DNA of 61,225 nt, taken from assembly GCF_002975175.1 (NCBI RefSeq), contig NZ_PCNZ01000025.1:1-61225 (forward strand), in the 5' to 3' direction. Source of the DNA: Bacillus sp. MYb209. GTDB taxonomy: Bacteria; Bacillota; Bacilli; Bacillales; Bacillaceae_G. Of this stretch, positions 25,531-35,273 are shown piece after piece. Below the pieces are notes generated by a model that did not search any database, was not told the DNA's origin, and saw only the letters and a list, made by a program, of their open reading frames with translations. Position 1 is the stretch's first letter, and every line of letters starts with the position of its first letter. The position numbers and the translations under genes are program-made.

Positions 25531-25841
25531 TTTTCACTCCTTTTAAATGTTGTTTTAAAATAAAGTTTGATCAAAAACCTCTTACCAACTCACATAATAT
25601 GACTCACAAAAAGAATCGATTTTAAAAAAAGATTGATTAAAACCGACTCTTTCCTTAGGATTGCGTGAACAGTTTTATAAAAAAGTTTGTTCATTTTCTG
25701 TCTATGTTCCAATACAACTACGCCCGTTTATGAAGTTGCGATTTATTTGATATGCGTACTTTTTAAACCTTAAATGTAGGCCCAGTACCAGCGTTACTTT
25801 TCCCCTAGTTACAGCAACGCTGGTACTGGGCCATGTATGAA
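25531..25841. other. Intergenic stretch with a long perfect inverted repeat
   Basis: Contains the motif TTTTAAAAAAAGATTGAT and the related TATAAAAAAGTTTG, repeated elsewhere in the window (33237, 46452, 60887), and the GC-rich palindrome at 25779-25832. No gene. Confidence 0.45.
25779..25832. repeat. Perfect 17-bp inverted repeat
   Basis: GGCCCAGTACCAGCGTT (25779-25795) and AACGCTGGTACTGGGCC (25816-25832) are exact reverse complements with a 20-base loop. It lies just beyond the stop of the leftward gene at 25842 but lacks a T-tract on either side. Confidence 0.75.
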
Positions 25842-26645
25842 TCATCCCCCATATTCATTATTTTTTATTACCTTAAATTCACCTGATTTATCTACACTAA
25901 ACAAAACATAACTCTCCTTGCCATCATCTACACCTGAAGAGCTACTTGGCTGCAGTACTATATTATAAATACCTTCTGTTAAAACATTACTTCTGTTAAA
26001 ATCATTCATTATGCTAAGGATATCTGGTATATTCCCCTTATTTTTTTCTACACTATAATAATAATTAAAGTTCACTACTCCCATATGATAAGAATTGATT
26101 TTAGATTCATTCATTTTCAAAGTTTTAATTATTTTTTTCGTGTCTAATTGTTGGCTTTGTTTAAACTTTGTAAGCAATTCTTTTTCCTGTTGTTCATCGA
26201 TAGTAAAGTTTAAATAGTAATAGAAATTTTGTTTCGCCTTATCAAATGCGTTATTTGATTCACTTAATAAGTTATATTTTTTAATAATTTCATTTGATTG
26301 TTTTATAACATCACTATGTTGTTGGACATAAGCGCCTTTAAATATATCTAAGAAGACATACTTATCATCATCTTCATCTATCTCATAAGAATTTCGGTCA
26401 ACAGTTACATATGTAGTGGTATAATACGGTTTTTTTATTTCTATATAAGTTTGAATACCTGTTCCTCCAAGTCGGTTATCATATGCAGAAAGAATTATAA
26501 AATCTCCATCTTTTATCCCATAATGCTCATTTAAGTTATCTCCTACTGGTTTATGGATTTGTATTTTTGTAAAAACATCAGTAAATAAATATAGTAATAT
26601 TCCACTAAATCCTACTATAAAAATAGTTGCTATTACTTTCTTCAC
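25842..26645 (-). CDS. Membrane-anchored protein of unknown function, 267 aa
   Basis: A single N-terminal hydrophobic segment (residues 4-22, VIATIFIVGFSGILLYLF) anchors a large outside domain. That domain contains GIKDGDFIILSAYDNR, DEDDDKYVFLDIFKGAYV and a long helical middle (ESNNAFDKAKQNFYYYLN). The start is GTG 26645 with AGGTG eight bases before it. I recognise no family. It may be terminated by the palindrome at 25779. Confidence 0.6.
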   Translation of the reverse strand: MKKVIATIFIVGFSGILLYLFTDVFTKIQIHKPVGDNLNEHYGIKDGDFIILSAYDNRLGGTGIQTYIEIKKPYYTTTYVTVDRNSYEIDEDDDKYVFLDIFKGAYVQQHSDVIKQSNEIIKKYNLLSESNNAFDKAKQNFYYYLNFTIDEQQEKELLTKFKQSQQLDTKKIIKTLKMNESKINSYHMGVVNFNYYYSVEKNKGNIPDILSIMNDFNRSNVLTEGIYNIVLQPSSSSGVDDGKESYVLFSVDKSGEFKVIKNNEYGG

Positions 26646-26801
26646 TCTCAGTACACCTGCTTCCTATAACAAATAATACTTTCAACATTGCATATATTAT
26701 TTAATCACAATTTATATAGATTTATCCTATTTTTTTGTTTTAAATCGACACCTATCCAAATTTTAGGATTGATTAACTTTACTTATCCCATATAAAAGAA
26801 A

Positions 26802-26860
26802 TAAAAAATCCATCTAATAAGTCTTTTATCAAGACCCCTTAATTAAAATGGATTTTTTAA
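26802..26860 (-). terminator. Terminator of the PH-like gene
   Basis: Stem AAAAAATCCAT/ATGGATTTTTT with a long loop, 20 bases past the stop at 26879. Confidence 0.6.
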
Positions 26861-26878
26861 CTTTATAGAGAATGATTT

Positions 26879-27283
26879 TTAACTATACATCTCTTGCAGT
26901 TTCACTAAATTTTTTTTATGATTTGACAATCCAATTGTAAAACTATTTGGATTCATAACAATATCTCCTTTGTTACCTTTTAATGTAACAGTAACTTTAG
27001 ACTTTATTAGTCCTCTTTTTACTTTTATACCCTCTACATCTTCAATATCAATTGTTATTTTATTGCCATTAAATTTACCAGTTAACGGATTCAATTCAAG
27101 CATCATTATCCTCTTATTAGTAAAGCAAATCACTTGATGTTGATTTTCTAAAAATGCACCAGGACCAAATTTAATATATTCTGATGTTGCCGCCATTTTC
27201 ATTGTGTAAAAATAATAAAAATACGATTCATCTTCATGTGCTACCTCATTAAATAGTGCATCTAATACATTATTGTTTAACAA
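26879..27283 (-). CDS. Bacterial PH-domain-like protein
   Basis: The product is 134 residues. A helical N-terminus (MLNNNVLDALFNEVAHEDES) is followed by a beta-rich core with GAFLENQHQVICFTNKRIMM, ITIDIEDVEGIKVKRGLIKS and KVTVTLKGNKGDIVM, then a C-terminal helix. FTNKRIMMLE and IDIEDVEGI are characteristic of bacterial PH domains (YokE/bPH type), whose role in Bacillus is unknown. A usable ATG follows GGGGGAATAAAAATT. It is a single-gene unit. Confidence 0.7.
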   Translation of the reverse strand: MLNNNVLDALFNEVAHEDESYFYYFYTMKMAATSEYIKFGPGAFLENQHQVICFTNKRIMMLELNPLTGKFNGNKITIDIEDVEGIKVKRGLIKSKVTVTLKGNKGDIVMNPNSFTIGLSNHKKNLVKLQEMYS

Positions 27284-27494
27284 TTTTTATTCCCCCGATA
27301 TATTAATAATCCTTACCGTTTATATTGACATAATAAAGTTCTTTAATTTTATCTTCAGAAAAGCAATAGCCTCCCCTCAACAATATGATAGGAGGTTATC
27401 AAAGTTATTTAAAATTTTTTTCATTTTAATGGATTCGATTTTTACAAATAATAATGTTGTTTAATTTGAGAAGCGAATACAAAAAACATACTGT

Positions 27495-28133
27495 TTAATA
27501 ACTCTTGATTAAGTCTTCACCCTCATATCTAGGATCTTTCTCAACTTTACCATCTTTTGTTTTGATGACTTTTAGTCTACCTAACCACTCTGCTCCGTTA
27601 TATGTCTTTTCACTTACCCATACATTATGCTTTTTACCGTCTACCTCAACTACTAATGTTGGGTGTGTAAACATGAATTCCTTCTCTACATGCCTACCTA
27701 CAATTTCTGCATTTAATGATGTACCTTCTTCAACTAGTTTACTATTCTGATACCCCTCGATAATAGGTAATCCAATAAATACAAAGAATATCAGTCCAAA
27801 TACGATTACTTTCTTCTTTGTACTCCATTTATTCTTTTCTTTCATTTCTTTCTGTCTTGCTTCTTCTCTTTCTCGTTCTTCCAATCTCTCGTTTAAGGCT
27901 TCTTCCCATGCATCTAAATATTCTTCGTATTCTTCTTCGATTCTTGCTAGTTTTTCTAGCTGTTCATCGGTTGCTACCATTTCATATGAGTTTTCTTCAA
28001 CTAAACGAATTTCAATACCCGTTTTTCTTATTTCTTCTAAGTCCTCTTCTGTACCATTTAACTCTCGAATGATTTCCCCTTGTTTGTTAACCAGTTTAGC
28101 GTGAATGTTTTTTTTCTCCTTCTTCTTAAACAT
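27495..28133 (-). CDS. Single-pass membrane protein with coiled coil, 212 aa
   Basis: The N-terminal cytoplasmic part (1-105) is very acidic and helical (LEKLARIEEEYEEYLDAWEE). One membrane helix (about 108-124, KVIVFGLIFFVFIGLPII) follows, then an outside beta-rich domain (GTSLNAEIVGRHVEKEFMFT, HPTLVVEVDGKKHNVWVSE). The family is unknown. The ATG follows GGGGGAGTTCAG. It lies 12 bases after the gene at 28146, so they form an operon. A GG-x-YNGAEWLGR-type ending suggests a secreted binding domain, without proof. Confidence 0.65.
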   Translation of the reverse strand: MFKKKEKKNIHAKLVNKQGEIIRELNGTEEDLEEIRKTGIEIRLVEENSYEMVATDEQLEKLARIEEEYEEYLDAWEEALNERLEEREREEARQKEMKEKNKWSTKKKVIVFGLIFFVFIGLPIIEGYQNSKLVEEGTSLNAEIVGRHVEKEFMFTHPTLVVEVDGKKHNVWVSEKTYNGAEWLGRLKVIKTKDGKVEKDPRYEGEDLIKSY

Positions 28134-28145
28134 CTGAACTCCCCC

Positions 28146-28409
28146 TTATTTGTTTCCTATCATAGATAACCCTATTGCAATTAAGAGAAAGAAAACAATA
28201 ATAAGGAAAGTCTTTCCTTTGCTTATTTGTGTTTTAGAACCTTCCAAGACAGCCCATATAAGAATTGGGAATAGAAGAATACCAAGGAAAATGTCAACCA
28301 GCTTGTTACTACTCTCCTTTGATGGTTTTTCTTCCCCAACTATCGGTTTTATCTGAACAGTTTCTTTTCTTATTAGTTTCGGTTTCTTTTTCTTGCGTCT
28401 ATGATTCAC
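28146..28409 (-). CDS. Small two-helix membrane protein, 87 aa
   Basis: A very basic N-terminus (MNHRRKKKKPKLIRKETV) is followed by membrane segments at about residues 38-56 and 66-84. It is the first gene of a two-gene unit with 27495-28133. The ATG follows AAGGAGTATGTTGG. The family is not recognised. Confidence 0.6.
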   Translation of the reverse strand: MNHRRKKKKPKLIRKETVQIKPIVGEEKPSKESSNKLVDIFLGILLFPILIWAVLEGSKTQISKGKTFLIIVFFLLIAIGLSMIGNK

Positions 28410-28725
28410 CCAACATACTCCTTTTAGAATAACCTTTTACTAACTATAAAAATACCAGAATACCCCATTTTTATCATGCTGGATAAAAATTATAATTTTA
28501 ATTAATACCATTTTTCAAAACATCTATTTTATTTTTGAAATGATCTTATTATTTTTTAACAACTTTATTATTCGCGAACACCATTTATCCTTTTTCTTCC
28601 TATCCACCATTAAATTTTACCATAAATTAGAATTAAGATAGAATTTATATAAGATTAATATTAACTCCCCAAAAAATTAGGCATATTTATTTCAATAACT
28701 ATTTTAACCATTGGAGTGAAGATAA
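28410..28725. other. Divergent intergenic region
   Basis: AT-rich, no open frame and no clear repeat. It probably carries divergent promoters for 28409 (leftward) and 28726 (rightward). TTGGAGTGAAG before 28726 is a ribosome-binding site. Confidence 0.4.
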
Positions 28726-29578
28726 ATGAAAAGTTATAAAAATTGGAGTGAGGTCCCCTTAGAACTTGCAAGCAAAACTAAACTTAGTAAAGAAGGTTTA
28801 AGGCCCTTAGAAGCTCCTGTGGCTAAGGTTTATCAGAGAGCAAACAAATAAGTATATAGAGCTATATGAACGCTCAAAATCAGGAAAGAAACGGCAGTTG
28901 TCTGATAAGCAAAAACTAGCACTATCAAATGCTAGAAAACTAGGTTTAGAGCAGCGAACTTGTAAACAGTGTGATTATGTCGTTCAAAGCAAAACTAAAC
29001 TGCGTCTAAATCTCTGCCCTAGCTGTTACGAACATCAAGTAATTATGAATCAATTAAAGGAAACAAAATTAAAAATCAAAACATCTATCAATAAAACGTT
29101 TATGGATAGAGATCAGTTTGTTATTTTAGATACCGAAACAACTGGACTTACTCTAACAGATCAAATTATCGAGATAAGTGTAATTGATTTAAATGGAAAC
29201 ATCCTATTAAATTCTTTAGTAAATATTCCAGCTGAAGCAGCCTCCATTCACGGTATTACAAATGAAATGGTTCACGATGCACCATCGTGGAAAGCAATAT
29301 ATAAAGAGTTACGTGAAATTACCGTGGGAAAAACTCTACTTATCTATAACGATGAATTTGATATAGGCATGATAGAAAACACCTGTATTGCTAACAATGT
29401 AGAATTTAAGAATTTTAAAGCCACATGTATTATGAAAATGTACGCCGATTATGTAGATTCAAAAAGATGGATTTCATTAAGTGATGCAACGGAATTAACT
29501 ATTAAACACCGAGCAGTCGCTGACTGCTTTGCTGTCCTGGAATTATTACAACAACTCAAAAATAATCAAATAGATTAA
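28726..29578 (+). pseudogene. DnaQ-like 3'-5' exonuclease with zinc finger, frameshifted near its N-terminus
   Basis: The ATG at 28726, after GGAGTGAAGATAA, opens a frame MKSYKNWSEVPLELASKTKL through LEAPVAKVYQRANK that stops at 28851. One base out of frame it continues YIELYERSKSGKKRQLS, a CxxC-x-CxxC finger (CKQCDYVV, CPSCYE) and the exonuclease core: ILDTETTGL (Exo I), HGITNEMV, YNDEFDIG (Exo II) and HRAVADC (Exo III). Dropping one T near 28849 restores a 283-residue protein. Translation from an internal start at 28898 would still yield the whole nuclease, so function may persist. Relatives in Bacillus share the first domain with a role in DNA repair or plasmid biology that is not defined. 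Confidence 0.7.
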
Positions 29579-29610
29579 AATACTGTATATAGGACTAAAT
29601 TATTAAAATA

Positions 29611-29653
29611 AAAATAAGCACATCTTGTTAAAAAACAGATGTGCTTATTTTTT
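29611..29653. terminator. Bidirectional terminator between convergent genes
   Basis: Stem AAAATAAGCACATCT/AGATGTGCTTATTTT, serving the exonuclease (plus) and the adhesin (minus). Confidence 0.9.
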
Positions 29654-29658
29654 AATTT

Positions 29659-32600
29659 CTATGCATTTTTACGTTTTAAGAAAATCACTCCACCAACAAT
29701 TAACAGTAATGCGCCTGCAGCCATAGAGATCCAACTTGTAAGGTTAGTACCTGTTTGCGGTAACCATCCAATTTTAGATTGAATTTCTTTCTTAGGTTGT
29801 GGTTGTTCTTTTACTTGCTCTTTAGGTTGCTCTGATGTTGGAGTATTTTTATCTGGATTCGGCTGTTCTGGTTTAGGTTGTTCCGGTTTTACCTCTTTAA
29901 ATTTCACTGTTTGACCCTTATCTTCAATGTCAACGTGAATAGCAACTAAGACATTGTCTTGATACAGTTCTTCAAACACGACTACTTCTTTACCTTGTAA
30001 TGCAGAAGCATTAAATGTGAAATCTAGTGTGATAGAACCATTTTTTTCTTTTGCAGTAAACTTGGATTCTGCTGTTACTTCTTTACCATCAACTAATAAT
30101 GGTTTGTTTGTTGCTTTATCCATTAGTTTACCTTTTACAACGTACTCTTTACCTACAATTAAGTCTTTGTATTCCACTTTATCTTGGATAGTTACAGATT
30201 TAGAAGCGTCTAATTCTTTAGAACCATCAGCTTTGTTTGTAGCTGTTGTTTTAATGGAAGGTTCTACAAATCGAACTGTTTGTCCTACATCGTTAATGTC
30301 AGCGTGAGTCGCAATTACTTGACCTTCATGTAATAAGTCTTCAAACACGACTACTTCTCTTCCTTGCTGTTCAGCACCAACGAAAGTAAAGTCTAATGTT
30401 ACAAAACCATTCTTTTCTTTTGCAGTAAACTTAGTCTCAGCTGTTACTTCTTTACCATCAATTAATAATGGTTTGTTAATAGCTTTGTTCATTAGTTTAC
30501 CTTTTACACTGTACTCTTTACCAACAACTAAGTTAGTATACTCTACTTTGTCTTGGATAGTGATAGAATCGTTTGCATGCATCTCTTTTCCACCATCAGC
30601 TTGGTTTGTAGCTGTTGTTTTTACTGATGGCTTAACGAACTTAACAGTTTGACCTTTGTCATTGATATCAGCATGTGTTGTAACAATTTTTCCTTCTTTC
30701 AATAACTCTTCGAATACTACTACTTCTTTTTCTTCTAAACCAGTTGCATCAAATGTAAAGTCTAACGTAATAGAACCATTTGCTTCTTTTGGTGTAAACT
30801 TAGTTTCAGCTGTTACCTCTTTACCATTTACAACTAATGGTTTATTAGTTTCTTTATCCATTAATTTACCTTTTAAAGTGTACTCTTTACCTACTTGTAG
30901 GTCTTTGTATTCCACTTTATCTTGGATTGTTACAGACTTAGAAGTGTGCATTTCTTTTGTACCATCTGTTTTATCAGTAGCTGTTGTTTTTATTGAAGGA
31001 ATCTTTTCATCTTTGACAATATGTTTAATGATTTGACCATTCTCTTTGATCTCAAAAGAGAACGTTTCTTCATTCAATACATAACCTTTTGGTGCAACAG
31101 TTTCTTTATATGTGTATTTTCCAAATGGTAACTTTTCAAATTTAGCGATACCTTTATCGTCTGTTTTTCCTTTTACTACTTCTTTCCCTGCTTCGTTATA
31201 AATCGTAAATTCTGCATTTGGAAGCTTGTTGTTTCCATCAGCTACATCTACCTTTGTAATTTCTAGATCACCTTTGATAAGATGATTAACTGCCAATAAC
31301 TCAATAATTTTTCCATGTTCCTTTATTTCGAACACAATTGGTTCTTTAACAAGAACGTAACCATTTGGAGAAGCCTTTTCTACAAATGAATATTTACCAT
31401 ACGCTAAATCTTTGACGTTAACTTCACCATTTTTATCTGTCTTATATTCGCCAATTACTTTCCCGCTTGCATCTTTTAGCTCGAATACTGCACCTTCTAA
31501 TTTTTTACTGATATCTTCATTATCTACTTTAAGTAATTTTACACTACCTTTCACTTCTGTATTTTCCACTGTAAAAGTAAGTGTTTTATTGTGTTCTTTA
31601 ATTTCAAAAGGATACTTTGTTTTATTTCCAATATATCCATTAGGTGTTTTTGTCTCTAAGAAATAATATTTACCATACGTAAGACCATCAACATTTGCAA
31701 TTCCATTTTCTTTTGTTACTACTTTTTTCACTTCTTTACCATCTTCAGTGAAGACTGTGAATTCAGCATTTGGTAAAACCTTTCCTGAATCACTAAGTTT
31801 TTTAATTTCGATGTTACCTTTCACTTTGTTATTTACTACTTGAACAGCTCCTGTTTCCCCTGTCTTAACTTCAATAGTCTGTGGTTTATCACCTGAAACA
31901 TAACCTGTTGGTGCTTTAATTTCTTTTACTGTGTAAGTACCAATTGGTAAGTTGTTTAATTCTGCAATACCATTAGCACCAGTCGTGATTTTTCCAACTG
32001 ATTCATTATTTGCATTAAAGACTTCAAATACTGCACCAGCTAGAACTTCCCCATTTTCTCCAACCTTTTTAATTTTTAAAGAACCAGCTGCTTCCCAATT
32101 TACTGCAAGATCACTGCTAAGCTTTTCTTCATTTCTTTCTAATAATACTGTAGCATTCTGAACAGTATCCGTGCCGCGGTAAGCAATTGCTTGAACTTTA
32201 GTTAAATTAGCAGCAACACTTAGATTAAATTCCCCTGTTTTTGTGTTCTTAGGAATTTGGATACGGAATTTTTCCCCAACTGAAAGCTGATCTTTCACTT
32301 CTCCATTTTCACTAACAATTTTAACTCCATTAGGGGCATTTTTCGCTACTACTTTATAAGAACCACTCTTAGCATTTGTTTGTACTGTGTATAGGTTCGT
32401 TTCAAAGAACTCACCCTTTAATTCTGCTTTTTGTTTTTCAGCTGGAATCACATTCATAAAAATATCTTGTGTATCTTCACTTTTATTTGCAGCATTAATA
32501 ATTGCCTTAGCCGCTTTTTCAACATTTTTATTCTCATGCTTTAATTCATTTACATCAAGTTGACCTAATGCATTCCAAACCGCAAGCTGTGTCGCGTAAT

Positions 32601-32940
32601 GTGCTTCATTCTTATTAGCTACTCCCAGCTGTTCTACACTTTTTTGCGGGAAACCATTTAATAGGACTCTATATACTACATTATCTGTTTTCCCCATTTC
32701 AGGAAGATCTTCTCCATTTGGTGATTTTAAACCTAGAGTTAAACAATAAGCGATTTGACCGCTTGAATTTTTGATCATTTCAGTTCGAATGTGCTTACCT
32801 AGACTATTACTATAACTCCAATCCATTGAATATTTCTCATGCGTCATAACCTCTGCACTAGCCCTTGGTAAAAAAACATTTAGGAATAATGCAAGTACAG
32901 AAAGCACTGCCAAAACTCTTACAACAACTCTTCTACCCAA
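29659..32940 (-). CDS. LPXTG adhesin with thioester, SpaA-like and VaFE (ester-bond) domains
   Basis: This is a 1093-residue cell-wall surface protein. It has a signal peptide (1-29) and a thioester domain with the reactive pair C66 (AYCLTLG) and Q118 (ATQLAVW). Four Cna-B/SpaA repeats follow at about 285-650 (for example GAVFEVFNANNE, GIAELNNLPIGTYTVKEIKA), then three VaFE repeats at about 653-1000 (KTTATDKTDG, LMDKETNKPL, EVVVFEEL). A Pro/Glu/Lys-rich linker and LPQTG (1060-1064) end it, with membrane helix and RKNA tail. Known members of this type attach covalently to host proteins through the thioester and stiffen with isopeptide and ester bonds. No sortase is encoded here, so a chromosomal one must act. 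The start at 32940 has GGGAGGTTTTTAG before it. Confidence 0.92.
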   Translation of the reverse strand: MGRRVVVRVLAVLSVLALFLNVFLPRASAEVMTHEKYSMDWSYSNSLGKHIRTEMIKNSSGQIAYCLTLGLKSPNGEDLPEMGKTDNVVYRVLLNGFPQKSVEQLGVANKNEAHYATQLAVWNALGQLDVNELKHENKNVEKAAKAIINAANKSEDTQDIFMNVIPAEKQKAELKGEFFETNLYTVQTNAKSGSYKVVAKNAPNGVKIVSENGEVKDQLSVGEKFRIQIPKNTKTGEFNLSVAANLTKVQAIAYRGTDTVQNATVLLERNEEKLSSDLAVNWEAAGSLKIKKVGENGEVLAGAVFEVFNANNESVGKITTGANGIAELNNLPIGTYTVKEIKAPTGYVSGDKPQTIEVKTGETGAVQVVNNKVKGNIEIKKLSDSGKVLPNAEFTVFTEDGKEVKKVVTKENGIANVDGLTYGKYYFLETKTPNGYIGNKTKYPFEIKEHNKTLTFTVENTEVKGSVKLLKVDNEDISKKLEGAVFELKDASGKVIGEYKTDKNGEVNVKDLAYGKYSFVEKASPNGYVLVKEPIVFEIKEHGKIIELLAVNHLIKGDLEITKVDVADGNNKLPNAEFTIYNEAGKEVVKGKTDDKGIAKFEKLPFGKYTYKETVAPKGYVLNEETFSFEIKENGQIIKHIVKDEKIPSIKTTATDKTDGTKEMHTSKSVTIQDKVEYKDLQVGKEYTLKGKLMDKETNKPLVVNGKEVTAETKFTPKEANGSITLDFTFDATGLEEKEVVVFEELLKEGKIVTTHADINDKGQTVKFVKPSVKTTATNQADGGKEMHANDSITIQDKVEYTNLVVGKEYSVKGKLMNKAINKPLLIDGKEVTAETKFTAKEKNGFVTLDFTFVGAEQQGREVVVFEDLLHEGQVIATHADINDVGQTVRFVEPSIKTTATNKADGSKELDASKSVTIQDKVEYKDLIVGKEYVVKGKLMDKATNKPLLVDGKEVTAESKFTAKEKNGSITLDFTFNASALQGKEVVVFEELYQDNVLVAIHVDIEDKGQTVKFKEVKPEQPKPEQPNPDKNTPTSEQPKEQVKEQPQPKKEIQSKIGWLPQTGTNLTSWISMAAGALLLIVGGVIFLKRKNA

Positions 32941-33497
32941 TCTAAAAACCTCCCAAACAATATTTGTTTTGCATGATTATTTAAATATTGGAAATAATCA
33001 CAACAAACCTAAGAACTATTATAAGACAAATAATTACAAATATTAAATCATTTTTCCAAATATTTTTATTTTTTACATTTATTACAATTCATTTTTATAT
33101 TCACACATTTTGATTTTGAAATTTAAGCACTAATTTTTTAAATCTATTGAATTTCTCTCCTCTTGTTGGTTTTGAATAAAGTTTGATTCAAAGTATGCTA
33201 TAAATGTTGTTTTTATTAAAGAAGAACTCTTCATATTTAAAAAAAGATTGATCAAAAATAGATTCGTTGTTGTGAATTAATGTACAAATATTGTAATTAC
33301 TCAGCCCATAGTTAAAAATGCAAGACAAATAGAGGTAATTGCTAAGAAGCACTTCCCCTAAGTTTCAGATGAAATTAAATGATTGAATATTTATATTTAA
33401 ATAATTGACTATTTATGCTTTAATATTTCTATGTACATAACTGGGATAATTGGGAATTTATATTTAATATCTTTTAAGAAAGGGGAATTTTCTTTAT
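32941..33497. other. Intergenic region with an IS66-type end
   Basis: AT-rich. Contains TTTAAAAAAAGATTGAT (33237), a motif repeated elsewhere, and the solo IS66-type end at 33293-33361. AAGAAAGGGGAATTT before 33498 is a ribosome-binding site. No gene. Confidence 0.45.
33293..33361. repeat. Solo IS66-type end
   Basis: GTAATTACTCAGCCCATAG then GCAAGACAAATAGAGGTAAT and AAGCACTTCCCCTAA. It matches 34262-34325 and 11636-11691, but no transposase adjoins it. Confidence 0.65.
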
Positions 33498-34148
33498 ATG
33501 GAAACTCCAGAAAATCAATTTAAACGTGCACTTAATCCTTGGTTCTCCATTTGGACAAAACCACGTGATACAATGAAAGAAATTTTTATATCCAAACCAA
33601 AGAATGTGTTTTTACTCATTTTATTAGGCTCATTCGTACAGACTTTAGATCGAGCATCTTCTAAAAATGTGGCGGATTTAATAAGTAGTCCATTTTCAAT
33701 AATCTCAATAGTTATATTCGGTACCTTCGTTGTTTTCTTAACTTATTATTTTTTGCTACCAGCGTTATTTAATTGGGTGGCAAAAAAACTTGGTGGACAA
33801 GGTACCTTTGAAAAAACACGTTACTCAGTTGCCTATTCTTATATCCCTTACGTTTATTCTCTTATATTAGTTTGGGTGCCTTCATTTTTCTTGTTTGGGA
33901 TAGAAAACTTTACGAGTGAGACACCGGAAATGGATAGTAGCATAACTTTAACGATTTTGTTTCTTATTTTTGCCATAATTGATGTAGTTATTGGAATTTG
34001 GACAATCATTATTTCCTTAAAATGTTTAGGAGAAGCACACCAATTTTCAGCATGGAAAGCATTATTAACAATAATAGTGTCCTTTATGATTATCATTCTT
34101 CCATTGGTAATAATAGTATTTCTTATAGTAGGGGTTATAACCCTTTAA
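33498..34148 (+). CDS. Yip1-family membrane protein
   Basis: The product is 216 residues with a short cytoplasmic N-terminus (METPENQFKRALNPWFSIWT) followed by about five membrane segments. NPWFSIWTKPRDTMKEI and the GGQGTFEKTRYSVAYSYIP motif before the middle helices are typical of the bacterial Yip1 domain (PF04893). The function of these proteins in bacteria is not established. It is cytoplasmic-membrane located. The ATG follows AAGGGGAATTTTCTTT. It is a single gene bounded by IS66-type ends on both sides (33293 and 34262), so it could have been carried by or trapped between them. Confidence 0.75.
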   Translation: METPENQFKRALNPWFSIWTKPRDTMKEIFISKPKNVFLLILLGSFVQTLDRASSKNVADLISSPFSIISIVIFGTFVVFLTYYFLLPALFNWVAKKLGGQGTFEKTRYSVAYSYIPYVYSLILVWVPSFFLFGIENFTSETPEMDSSITLTILFLIFAIIDVVIGIWTIIISLKCLGEAHQFSAWKALLTIIVSFMIIILPLVIIVFLIVGVITL

Positions 34149-34261
34149 TAATTTATTTGCTTCTTATTTATCCAAACGTTTTCTACGTGCTGTTAGTAAT
34201 ATTGACTTGCTGCGGTGTACTAGTGGTTAACACGTGAAAATAGAGATATAAAAGAATTATC

Positions 34262-34320
34262 GTAACTACTCAGCCAGTAGCTACAAACGCAAGACAAATA
34301 GAGGTAATCGCTACGAAGCA
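34262..34320. repeat. IS66-type right end next to a transposase fragment
   Basis: GTAACTACTCAGCCAGTAG then GCAAGACAAATA and AGGTAATCG. It lies immediately beyond the stop of the transposase fragment at 34321, as an IS end should. Confidence 0.7.
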
Positions 34321-34710
34321 CTACCTCTCATCTTTAGTTGGGGAAAGATCTAATTCTCCCGTTTCAATCCATTCTTTGGTACATTGAAAAATAGATTTCA
34401 CTTGTTTTTTTATCGTGCGCATATAACTTCTAATTCGTAAATAATTGCGAGCACCATATTCACTCCGGAACGAACCGCTTATTTTTTGTCGTAGTTTTAC
34501 TGGGCGTATATCTCGTTCCGCTTGATTATTATTAAATGGAATAGCGGGGTAGAGAAGGAATGCCAAAATCAAGTTTTGATAAGTGCTCAATCGATTTAAG
34601 AGATTACGCGCCGGACTTTGCTTCGGTCTTCCGCGGGCGTTCTTTTCTTTTGGGCGAATGGGATTCAATTCTTCTCCTTTTGCGAGAATCGTTTCATATT
34701 CTTGATGCAA
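34321..34710 (-). pseudogene. IS66-family transposase, C-terminal fragment
   Basis: The 129 codons match the end of an IS66 transposase (DDE_Tnp_IS66): RGRPKQSPARNLLNRLSTYQ, FLLYPAIPFNNNQAERDIRP, KLRQKISGSFRSEYGARNY and the C-terminal region. The conserved FNNNQAERDIRP with the final catalytic glutamate is intact. The first three quarters of the protein, including the first two catalytic aspartates, are missing, and the other end of the element is not recognisable. Confidence 0.85.
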
Positions 34711-34895
34711 GTTGACGAGTTTTTGTGAAACTTACTACAACAATATATGATTATTTTGGACTATCTTTGTAATTTATTGTAAAATAATATACATAGAAAG
34801 GTATTTTAGGGGAAATGTAGAAAGAGTATGACTTTCAGCTTTTAAAGGGCTAAAGCATATCCTTTTGTTATTTAAAGGGGGATAAAGAAAAGAGT

Positions 34896-35255
34896 ATGAA
34901 GGATTTAAAAAGAAAAAGCATTTATGTTTTATTAATAGTTATAGCAATTATGGGGTTAAGTGCTTGTGGTAAAGATCCATCAGATGATTTGCAATCTAAA
35001 AAGTGGAATGTCGTTGCTACCAATGGCGAATCATATACAGCGGAATTCGCTAAAAATACAGTTTCTTTCAAGATAGGAGCTTTCACAAGAGGGTTTACAT
35101 ATAAAATTAATAAAGATGAAATTAGTTTAGAAGAAGATGGGAAAGATCCAATTGTATTTGAAGTAAAAAAAGATGGTGATGAATATAAATTTAAGGCAAC
35201 GACTTCAGCTATTAAAAAGAAATTTGGAGATTTTACGTTATCACCAAGTAAATAG
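34896..35255 (+). CDS. Putative lipoprotein, 119 aa
   Basis: The lipoprotein signal peptide has an LSAC lipobox with cysteine 24 (MKDLKRKSIYVLLIVIAIMG). The mature part is a small beta-rich domain (SKKWNVVATNGESYTAEFAK, FKIGAFTRGFTYKIN, KDGDEYKFKATT). It should be anchored on the outer face of the membrane. Family unknown, though this type is common in Bacillus. The ATG follows AAAGGGGGATAAAG. A terminator follows. Confidence 0.75.
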   Translation: MKDLKRKSIYVLLIVIAIMGLSACGKDPSDDLQSKKWNVVATNGESYTAEFAKNTVSFKIGAFTRGFTYKINKDEISLEEDGKDPIVFEVKKDGDEYKFKATTSAIKKKFGDFTLSPSK

Positions 35256-35273
35256 CAAATGAAAAGTCGAGAT

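Noticed and set aside
29659-32940. Several plus-strand frames of 70-126 codons within the large adhesin.
   Set aside because: They are complements of the repeated SpaA and VaFE domains and share the repeat period.
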